Shown one piece after another: positions 1 through 5,226 of a stretch of 6,717 bases of DNA. The notes beneath the pieces were generated by a model. It was not told the origin of the DNA. It did no database searches and saw nothing but the letters and a program-made list of their open reading frames with translations. The DNA is from Chloroflexota bacterium (lineage in GTDB: Bacteria; Chloroflexota; Anaerolineae; Aggregatilineales; UBA2796): assembly GCA_017743585.1 (NCBI GenBank), contig JAGHYP010000160.1, positions 1 to 6,717 on the forward strand, in the 5' to 3' direction. Position 1 is the stretch's first letter; every line of letters starts with the position of its first letter. A program made the position numbers and the translations under genes.

Positions 1-246
1 GAAGGGATCGGGCGCGCGCCGCTGTGCTTGATCGCCCCGTATGGCGGGGTCCGTCGCCGCGGGCGCGAATTCGATATGCGCATCTTCGAGGTGGCAGCGG
101 AAGCGAAGCTGGCCTTCGTGGTGGGGATTGCGGGCGGACGCTTCATCGCCGCCGATGCAAAGATGCCGTACTACGTGGGGCGGGTCGGCAGCGGCAGAGG
201 CCATTTGCAGGCAGGGTTCTGGATCAAGAATTTTTATAGGTCGTAG
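1..246 (+). CDS. Unrecognised protein, 3' end only
   Basis: This reading frame is open from the first base of the window and ends at TAG 244-246, giving the last 81 residues of a protein whose start lies outside. Third codon positions are overwhelmingly G or C, as in the neighbouring real genes, and the frame has a balanced mix of hydrophobic and charged residues. The other two forward frames give Arg-rich, low-complexity translations. A hydrophobic, glycine-containing stretch (AFVVGIAGGRFIAA) is followed by an aromatic C-terminus ending GFWIKNFYRS. I recognise no family or catalytic motif. It ends 3 bp before murA, so the two are probably cotranscribed. A short gene starting inside the window, for example at ATG 76, is possible, but nothing favours it over a longer gene running off the edge. 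Confidence 0.6.
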   Translation, partial: EGIGRAPLCLIAPYGGVRRRGREFDMRIFEVAAEAKLAFVVGIAGGRFIAADAKMPYYVGRVGSGRGHLQAGFWIKNFYRS

Positions 247-249
247 CGC

Positions 250-1551
250 ATGGCGACGCAGCAATTCGTGATCGAAGGCGGCCACCCGCTGAACGGGAAA
301 CTCGAGGTCGGCGGCAACAAGAACGCCGTGCTGAAATTGATGGCTGCCTGCTTGCTGACCGATCAGCCTGTGACGCTGACCAATGTGCCGGATATCCTCG
401 ACGTGCGCGTGATGGCTGAGATTCTGCGCAAGCTGGGCGCTTCGGTTTCCTATGCTGAGGCGGAGCGGCGGATGACTATCCACGCGGAGCGGCTGCACAC
501 GCACGAGGTGGACGCGGCGCTCTCGGGGCGGCTGCGGGCGAGCTTGGTGCTGGCGGGGGCACTCTTGGGCAGGCTTGGCAAGGTGTGGTTGCCATTCCCG
601 GGCGGCGATGCAATCGGGCGGCGGCGCGTGGATACGCACTTGCTGGCGCTGCGCAAGCTGGGGGCGCAGATCGAGGTAGCGCGCGGCTTCCGCATGCAAG
701 CCGATCAGCTGAGGGGCGCCTCGATCTTGCTGGACGAGGCGAGCGTGACAGCCACTGAGGACGCGATCTTGGCGGCAGCGCGCGCCAAAGGCACAACGGT
801 CATCCGCAACGCGGCGTGCGAGCCGCATGTGCAAGATTTGTGCAATTTTTTGACGATGCTGGGCGTGCCGATTGAAGGGATCGGTTCGAATCAGCTCACG
901 ATTCACGGCGCGGAGCGCTTGGGCGGCGGCACGTTTCGCGTCGGCGCGGATTACATCGAAGTGGCGAGCTATATCGGCGCGGCCGCCATCACAGGCGGCG
1001 AGGTGCTGATCCAAAACGCCGACCCGCAGCATCTCGAGATGATCGAGTTGGTCTACAACAAGCTGGGCGTGCATTGGGAAGTGCGCGGGCAGGATATTTT
1101 CGTGCCGCGCGGGCAGAAGATGCGCATCCAGAACGATCTGGGCAATCGGATTCCTGTGATCAAAGCGCAGCCGTGGCCGGCCTTTCCATCAGACTTGCTG
1201 AGCATCGCGCTGGTGATCGCCACGCAATCTTCAGGCGCAGTCATCTTCCACGAGTGGATGTACGACGGTCGTCTGTTCTTCACCGATAAGCTGGTCAGCA
1301 TGGGGGCGCGGATCGTGCTGTGCGATCCACATCGGGCGCTGGTGCAAGGGCATACGCCGCTGCGCGGCGACCTGACCATCAGCAGTCCGGATATCCGAGC
1401 AGGCATTGCGCTGCTCTTGGCGGCGCTGTGCGCACGCGGCACAACGGTGATCTGTAATGTCCACCACATCGATCGCGGCTATGAGCGCGTGGAAGAGAAA
1501 TTGAAGGCGCTGGGCGCTAGAATTGAGCGCGTGACGAGCCCGTCAGGCTGA
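250..1551 (+). CDS. murA: UDP-N-acetylglucosamine 1-carboxyvinyltransferase (MurA), Cys-to-Asp type
   Basis: Cytoplasmic enzyme that transfers enolpyruvate from PEP to UDP-GlcNAc, the first committed step of peptidoglycan synthesis. The 433 residues are slightly longer than the usual 417-425. Landmarks by comparison with remembered E. coli MurA: the N-terminal GGNKNA with Lys24-Asn25; LRAS with Arg96 (E. coli Arg91); the active-site loop FPGGDAIGRRRVD at 116-128; FPSD with Asp315 (E. coli Asp305); Arg341 in YDGR (E. coli Arg331); DIRAG with Arg383 (E. coli Arg371); and the C-terminal HIDRGYERVEEKL. The loop carries Asp120 where E. coli has catalytic Cys115, the substitution associated with fosfomycin insensitivity in mycobacteria and chlamydiae. 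The loop is also preceded by LPF rather than plain L. ATG 250 has only a weak AGG (238-240) at 9-nt spacing, but conserved sequence begins within ten residues, supporting this start. The gene lies 3 bp after the upstream frame, which suggests one transcript. Confidence 0.96.
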   Translation: MATQQFVIEGGHPLNGKLEVGGNKNAVLKLMAACLLTDQPVTLTNVPDILDVRVMAEILRKLGASVSYAEAERRMTIHAERLHTHEVDAALSGRLRASLVLAGALLGRLGKVWLPFPGGDAIGRRRVDTHLLALRKLGAQIEVARGFRMQADQLRGASILLDEASVTATEDAILAAARAKGTTVIRNAACEPHVQDLCNFLTMLGVPIEGIGSNQLTIHGAERLGGGTFRVGADYIEVASYIGAAAITGGEVLIQNADPQHLEMIELVYNKLGVHWEVRGQDIFVPRGQKMRIQNDLGNRIPVIKAQPWPAFPSDLLSIALVIATQSSGAVIFHEWMYDGRLFFTDKLVSMGARIVLCDPHRALVQGHTPLRGDLTISSPDIRAGIALLLAALCARGTTVICNVHHIDRGYERVEEKLKALGARIERVTSPSG

Positions 1552-1581
1552 TCGAGCGAATCAACTGCATATGCTATAAGC

Positions 1582-1587
1582 TATAAT
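1582..1587 (+). promoter_or_regulatory. Candidate -10 element upstream of the coiled-coil membrane protein gene
   Basis: A perfect TATAAT lies in the 74-bp murA-downstream spacer, inside a locally AT-rich patch that stands out from the GC-rich surroundings. At 16-18 bp spacing the upstream hexamers (AATCAA and its neighbours) are poor -35 matches, and there is no extended-10 TG. The element would place a start near 1594, leaving a leader of about 32 nt before ATG 1626. It suggests the downstream gene can be transcribed independently of murA. This is prediction from sequence only. Confidence 0.4.
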
Positions 1588-1625
1588 CTTGAGGCGAGGC
1601 GGGGGCTGAGAAGATTGAGAGAGCC

Positions 1626-2582
1626 ATGACTCGACAAAAACAGACGATGGATGAGCTGCGCAAGCGCACGCTCGGAAGGCTGCTGACCGATGCGCTCTTC
1701 ACGTGGCCGAGCGCGCTGGTGATCGGCTTGACCATGATCGCCTTCGTCTCAGGACTCACGCTCTTCGAGGGCTTTCAGCCGTGGATGTGGTTCGCAATTG
1801 GCGCGCTGCTAGAGGCGATCTATGTGGCAGTGACGATCAGCGATCCAGCGGCGCGTCGCGAAGCGCTCAACCGGATGCTGCAAGAGCGCTTCGATCCGCG
1901 CGATATCAAGAATTTGCCTGCGCGCCAGCGGCTGCAGAAAGCGCTTGCGTACAAGCGCAGCATTGACGCGTTCATCGCCAAGCAAAGCGGCGCGATGCAA
2001 GCGGCGCTGGAGGAAACAGCGCGCGAGATCGAAGACTGGATCGAACAGATTTACCTGCTGGGCAAGAGCATTGATAATTTCGAATCCAACTCAATCGTCG
2101 AGCGCGATCGGCGCGAAGTGCCGATGCAATTGCGCCAGCTGGAGACGCGCCTGAAGATAGAAACCGATCCAGCCGTGCGGGCCGAGCTGCAAGAGGCGAT
2201 TGAAATTCGCCGGCGGCTGCTGGACGACTTGCAGAAGATCGCCAGCTTGGTCAAGCGGACTGAGATCAGGATGGATAACACAGTAGCGCAGCTCAGCGCA
2301 GTGCATGCCAAGCTACAGCAGATGGCGCACACGCGCGAGATGGATAGCACGCGCGCGCGGCGGCTTGCTAAAGCGATTCACGACGAAGTGGAAGCGCTCT
2401 CCGATATCGTGAGCGCAATGGAAGAGATGTACAGCAGTGGCAGCAGCAGCTATGCCAGCGCAGTGGATAAGCTGAGCGCGCGCGTTGAAGCGACGCCAAT
2501 GCAGGTTGAAGAGAGCGAACTCGACCGCTTTTTGGCAGAAGAGGCAGAAGATCAGAGGCGGCGCGCCTCGCGCAGGGAGTAG
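1626..2582 (+). CDS. Unrecognised two-helix membrane protein with long coiled-coil tail
   Basis: A 318-residue protein of no family I recognise. After a basic N-terminus (about 1-20), two hydrophobic segments at roughly 28-47 and 52-72 are separated by a short turn (FEGFQPW), forming a hairpin anchor. Almost all the rest is charged, heptad-like helix: about 75-152, then 160-268 with dense Glu, Arg, Leu and Gln. A Ser-rich break (YSSGSSSYAS, 269-278) follows, and then an acidic and basic tail ending RRRASRRE. The positive-inside rule suggests both ends are cytoplasmic, with the coil in the cytoplasm. ATG 1626 follows a purine-rich stretch (GAGAGAG, 1617-1623). The alternative ATG at codon 8 lacks one. 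The gene follows murA on the same strand but has its own -10 candidate. A scaffold or envelope-organising role is only a guess from architecture; no catalytic motif is visible. Confidence 0.85.
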   Translation: MTRQKQTMDELRKRTLGRLLTDALFTWPSALVIGLTMIAFVSGLTLFEGFQPWMWFAIGALLEAIYVAVTISDPAARREALNRMLQERFDPRDIKNLPARQRLQKALAYKRSIDAFIAKQSGAMQAALEETAREIEDWIEQIYLLGKSIDNFESNSIVERDRREVPMQLRQLETRLKIETDPAVRAELQEAIEIRRRLLDDLQKIASLVKRTEIRMDNTVAQLSAVHAKLQQMAHTREMDSTRARRLAKAIHDEVEALSDIVSAMEEMYSSGSSSYASAVDKLSARVEATPMQVEESELDRFLAEEAEDQRRRASRRE

Positions 2583-2586
2583 CGCT

Positions 2587-3288
2587 TCAGCCTCGCGGCA
2601 GCTCAGCGGCAGCGGCTGAGTCGATCAGCCAATGTGCCTCGCGGATCAACTGAGCAGGATAGCGCTGCGGATCAGGTGCGCCGTGCAGCACGGCGCGCAA
2701 GGCTGAGGCTTTGTCGGCGCCGCTGACCAAAAAGACTTTGTGGCGCGCTGTGTTGATGTACGGCGCAGTCAGGGTCAGCCGCCACTCCGAGAGCTTTGGC
2801 ACATAATTCGCTACGCAGGCGCGCTCGCGCGCGCTCAGCGCTGCTGTCTCAGGGAAGAGCGAGGCAGTGTGGGCATCTTCGCCCAAGCCGAGCAAGATCA
2901 GGTCGAGCGTGACGTTTTTCAATAGCGCGTCATAAGCTTCGGCGGCCTGCTCGGGCGCCTCTTCGCCGCGCATTCGATGAACGTTCGCCTCTGGCACGCC
3001 AAGCGGCGTGAGGAGCGCTTGGCGCGCGAGATTGTAGTTGCTCTCAGCGCGATCGGGCGGCACGCAGCGCTCATCAGCGAAGTAAATCTGCGCGCGCGAC
3101 CAATCGAGACGGGCGCGCCACTCGGGCAGCGCCAAAAGTGCGTAGAGCGGCAAGAACGTGCCGCCGCCTGAGAGCGCGACGTGAAACTCCCCCCGCTCAG
3201 CGAGCGCCTGCGCGCCGAGCCTGATGAGCAGCGCGGCCGCCGCCCAAGCTAGATCGGCGAGATCGCGATGAACTTTCACAGCCTGCAT
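2587..3288 (-). CDS. pgl: 6-phosphogluconolactonase (Pgl/DevB family)
   Basis: Cytoplasmic enzyme of the oxidative pentose phosphate pathway, hydrolysing 6-phosphogluconolactone to 6-phosphogluconate. The 233 residues match the usual bacterial DevB-type length. Family motifs in order: the phosphate-loop region ALSGGGTF (38-45), FADERCVPPDRAESNY (70-85), DLILLGLGEDAHTASLFPE (129-147) with the conserved His140, and WRLTLTAPYINTARHKVFLVSG (169-190) followed by Lys193. Two motifs depart from the common form: SGGGTF replaces SGGSTP, and EDAHTAS replaces PDGHTAS. The His, the DER-VP-SNY block and the basic residues remain, so it is probably active. The ATG at 3288-3286 is the start just before the conserved region. 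Its ribosome site is weak. No zwf or gnd gene is adjacent. A related sugar-phosphate isomerase of the glucosamine-6-phosphate deaminase superfamily is less likely given the HTASLFP motif. Confidence 0.93.
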   Translation of the reverse strand: MQAVKVHRDLADLAWAAAALLIRLGAQALAERGEFHVALSGGGTFLPLYALLALPEWRARLDWSRAQIYFADERCVPPDRAESNYNLARQALLTPLGVPEANVHRMRGEEAPEQAAEAYDALLKNVTLDLILLGLGEDAHTASLFPETAALSARERACVANYVPKLSEWRLTLTAPYINTARHKVFLVSGADKASALRAVLHGAPDPQRYPAQLIREAHWLIDSAAAAELPRG

Positions 3289-3322
3289 GGCGCGCTCAGT
3301 TCGTTGAGACCCCGCAAGGCGA

Positions 3323-3351
3323 TCATAGCCGAACTTGCACGAAGTGACTAA
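3323..3351 (-). promoter_or_regulatory. Candidate sigma-70-type promoter for pgl
   Basis: On the minus strand, TAGTCA (3351-3346, 4 of 6 matches to TTGACA) is followed after exactly 17 bp by TATGAT (3328-3323, 5 of 6 matches to TATAAT). Transcription would start near 3316, leaving a leader of about 28 nt before the pgl ATG at 3288. The spacing and the position in a divergent intergenic region support it. No experimental evidence is available. Confidence 0.5.
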
Positions 3352-3360
3352 GCTCGCGGC

Positions 3361-3389
3361 TTGACAAACCTTCGAGCCTCAGGTAAGCT
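3361..3389 (+). promoter_or_regulatory. Candidate sigma-70-type promoter of the metal-transport operon
   Basis: A perfect TTGACA (3361-3366) is followed after 17 bp by TAAGCT (3384-3389), which keeps the three most conserved -10 bases (T1, A2, T6). The predicted start is near 3396, giving an untranslated leader of about 42 nt before ATG 3438. The weak -10 next to a perfect -35 and the overlapping operator-like palindrome fit a regulated promoter. It is divergent from the pgl promoter, with the two -35 elements about 10 bp apart. Confidence 0.6.
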
Positions 3390-3394
3390 CTACA

Positions 3395-3415
3395 CAGATT
3401 TAGCCTGACCTAAAT
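3395..3415 (+). promoter_or_regulatory. Putative DtxR/MntR-family metalloregulator operator
   Basis: The inverted repeat ATTTAG-N6-CTAAAT spans 3398-3415. Read on the minus strand from 3413 to 3395, the 19 bases TTAGGTCAGGCTAAATCTG match the DtxR-type consensus TWAGGTTAGSCTAACCTWA, as I remember it, at about 14 of 19 positions, with 13 of the first 14 identical. The MntR-type TTTAGGTTAACCTAAA also matches at about 13 of 16. The site covers the predicted transcription start (about 3396) of the importer operon, where a bound repressor would block RNA polymerase. DtxR, IdeR, MntR and TroR regulate exactly this class of Mn/Fe importer in response to metal. A second half-site-like sequence lies at 3379-3388. 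Confidence 0.55.
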
Positions 3416-3437
3416 TTGAATACAGAGATCGCAAAAC

Positions 3438-4427
3438 ATGAGGCAGCTCAACCGATGGTGGCTGTTGATTCTCTTGCTTATCTTGCCGTGGTTGCCGCTG
3501 AGCGGATTGCGCGCTGAGGAGCGCTTGCGCGTGGTGGCGACGACGACGCAGGCGGCCGACTTGGTGCGCGTCATCGGCGGCGAGCGCGCCGCGCTGACAG
3601 CGCTGATGGGCAGCGGCGTCGATCCGCACCTATACAAGCCGACTGAATCGGACATTGCGGCGATGAGCGCGGCGCAGGTCGTGGTCTACAATGGCTTAAA
3701 CCTTGAGGGGCAGTTCGAGACGGTATTCGAGGCGCTCGGTCAGCGCGCAGTGCGCACATACGCGCTCAGCGAGCCAGTGGTGCAAGCGGGCCTCATCCAA
3801 GAAGAGACGGCAGGCGTGCCTGATCCGCACTTCTGGCTTGATCCGCGCAATTGGATGCTCGCTGCAGAAGGCTTGGCAGAGATGCTCGCCGAAGCTGACG
3901 CGGCAAACGCCGATTTTTACCGCGCCAATGCCGCTGCGTACATCAAGCAGCTGGAGACGCTCTACGAATGGGCGGCGGCAGCCATGACAGATGAGTCAAT
4001 TCCCGAAACGAAACGCGTCTTGGTCACCTCGCACGACGCCTTCCAATACTTCGGCAATGCCTTCGGCTGGCGAGTGCGCGGCATTCAAGGCGTCAGCACA
4101 GAGGCAGAGGCGAGCGTAAGCGATATTCAAGCGGTCGCTGGGCTGGTGGCGAGCGAAGGCATTGCGGCGATCTTCGTTGAGAGCAGCGTGCCGCGCGCGA
4201 CTGTTGAGGCGGTCATTGCAGCGGCGCGCGCGCGCGGCGCAGAAGTGCGGCTCGGCGTGCGCGAATTGTACTCGGATGCAATGGGCGCGCCTGATGCGTT
4301 CGGCGGCACATACATCGAGATGATCGTCCACAACGTCGTCACGATCTTGCAATCGTTTGGCTACGCTGTGCCGCCGCTGCCTGAAAGCTTGGGCATTGTG
4401 CTGCCCGAAGAATTCCAAGAGCGCTGA
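3438..4427 (+). CDS. troA: Metal ABC transporter substrate-binding protein (TroA-like, cluster A-I)
   Basis: Extracytoplasmic receptor that captures Mn(II), Zn(II) or possibly Fe(II) for the importer encoded downstream. The 329 residues are typical. An N-terminal export signal has Arg2 and Arg6, a strongly hydrophobic core at about 7-23 and a possible signal-peptidase I site after LRA (24-26). There is no lipobox Cys. Four metal ligands line up with TroA almost number for number: His64 (VDPHLYKP), His131 (DPHFWLDP), His199 (TSHDAFQYFG) and Asp280 (LYSDAMG). The third ligand is His, as in TroA and ZnuA, not Glu as in PsaA and MntC. The His-rich loop usual in ZnuA is absent between the first two ligands. 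Metal preference is therefore Mn or Zn, undecided; the upstream DtxR-like box favours Mn or Fe. ATG 3438 gives the full signal peptide, with only a weak AGAG upstream. Confidence 0.92.
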   Translation: MRQLNRWWLLILLLILPWLPLSGLRAEERLRVVATTTQAADLVRVIGGERAALTALMGSGVDPHLYKPTESDIAAMSAAQVVVYNGLNLEGQFETVFEALGQRAVRTYALSEPVVQAGLIQEETAGVPDPHFWLDPRNWMLAAEGLAEMLAEADAANADFYRANAAAYIKQLETLYEWAAAAMTDESIPETKRVLVTSHDAFQYFGNAFGWRVRGIQGVSTEAEASVSDIQAVAGLVASEGIAAIFVESSVPRATVEAVIAAARARGAEVRLGVRELYSDAMGAPDAFGGTYIEMIVHNVVTILQSFGYAVPPLPESLGIVLPEEFQER

Positions 4428-4436
4428 ATCTGAGCC

Positions 4437-4442
4437 AGAGGA
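4437..4442 (+). promoter_or_regulatory. Ribosome binding site deciding the ATPase start
   Basis: AGAGGA lies 7 nt upstream of ATG 4450. The same frame stays open back to an ATG at 4357, inside the binding-protein gene. Those 31 extra codons (Cys- and Lys-rich, unlike any ABC ATPase N-terminus) have no such site, so 4450 is the likely start. Confidence 0.65.
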
Positions 4443-4449
4443 TAGCGGC

Positions 4450-5226
4450 ATGCCGGCCTCTCCTTACGCGCTGGAGATAAACGATCTGACCGTTGCCTAT
4501 CGCAATACGCCTGTGCTGTGGGATATCGATCTGCGCGTGCCGAGCGGCGTGCTGATGGGAATCATCGGGCCGAATGGCGCGGGCAAAACCACGCTGATCA
4601 AGGCGGCGCTCGGCCTGATTCCGCGCGCCGCTGGCGACGTGCGCTTCTTCGGGCTGCCGCTGCGCCAAGCGCGCGCGCGCATCGGCTATGTGCCGCAACG
4701 CAACAGCATCGACTGGGACTTCCCGACGACGGCGCTGGACGTCGCGATGATGGGTCTCTACGGCAAGCTGGGCTGGCTGCGGCGCCCTGATAGAGCGGCG
4801 CGTCAGGCGGCGCTGGCGGCGCTTGAGCAAGTCGGCATGGCGCACCTCGCTGAGCGGCAGATCGGTCAGCTGAGCGGCGGGCAGCAGCAGCGCGTCTTCT
4901 TGGCGCGCGCGCTGGTGCAAAATGCCGACCTGTACTTCATGGATGAGCCGTTCGCCGCCGTGGATGCAGTGACCGAGCGCGCCATCGTCAACCTGCTGGG
5001 CGCGCTGCGCAAGCAAGGCAAGACCGTGATCGTCGTCCACCACGATCTGCAGACGGTCGCCGAGTACTTCGATTGGGTGACCTTGCTGAACGTCGAAGTG
5101 ATCGCCAGCGGCGCGACGAGCGAGGTCTTCACGGAAGAGAACATACGGCGCACATATGGCGGGCGCATCGGCGCGTTGCCTGCAGGACTGAACGGCTCAC
5201 CTGAGGCGAGCGCGTATGTCGCCTGA
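4450..5226 (+). CDS. troB: Metal ABC transporter ATP-binding protein (TroB/ZnuC/MntB-like)
   Basis: Cytoplasmic ATPase that powers the metal importer. From ATG 4450 the protein has 258 residues, normal for this family. Motifs in order: Walker A GPNGAGKT (40-47, Lys46); the Q-loop in YVPQRNSIDWDFP (Gln83), whose IDWDFP extension is characteristic of Mn/Zn/Fe-type ATPases; the signature LSGGQQQR (141-148); Walker B LYFMDEP with catalytic Glu166; the D-loop AAVD; and the H-loop VVHHD (His198). All catalytic residues are present. It begins 22 bp after the binding-protein stop and overlaps the next gene by 11 bp, a tight operon arrangement. An upstream in-frame ATG at 4357 would add 31 unconserved residues inside the previous gene and was not chosen. 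Confidence 0.95.
   Translation: MPASPYALEINDLTVAYRNTPVLWDIDLRVPSGVLMGIIGPNGAGKTTLIKAALGLIPRAAGDVRFFGLPLRQARARIGYVPQRNSIDWDFPTTALDVAMMGLYGKLGWLRRPDRAARQAALAALEQVGMAHLAERQIGQLSGGQQQRVFLARALVQNADLYFMDEPFAAVDAVTERAIVNLLGALRKQGKTVIVVHHDLQTVAEYFDWVTLLNVEVIASGATSEVFTEENIRRTYGGRIGALPAGLNGSPEASAYVA

Noticed and set aside
2602..2620. Inverted repeat CTCAGC-N7-GCTGAG near the convergent gene ends, considered as a terminator
   Set aside because: The stem is only 6 bp, there is no T-run on either strand, and it lies within pgl codons. Such short GC repeats are common here.
4224..4236. Alternating GC run, with similar runs at 4669-4680 and 2350-2358, considered as Z-DNA or a repeat element
   Set aside because: Each is short and encodes Ala/Arg codons in conserved reading frames. 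This fits the general GCGC richness of the contig.
4357..4449. N-terminal extension of the ATPase from ATG 4357
   Set aside because: It lies inside the binding-protein gene in another frame and encodes unconserved Cys/Lys-rich sequence. A good ribosome site points to ATG 4450.
3996..4451. Minus-strand open frame (151 codons) opposite the binding-protein gene
   Set aside because: It shows Arg/Ala/His-biased composition, no motif and no promoter or ribosome site, and it covers the conserved metal-ligand region of the plus-strand gene.
4339..5043. Long open frame on the minus strand (234 codons) opposite the ATPase gene
   Set aside because: Its translation is Arg/Gln/His/Ala-rich without domain motifs, and the plus strand carries a fully conserved ABC ATPase. 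It is a by-product of high GC content.
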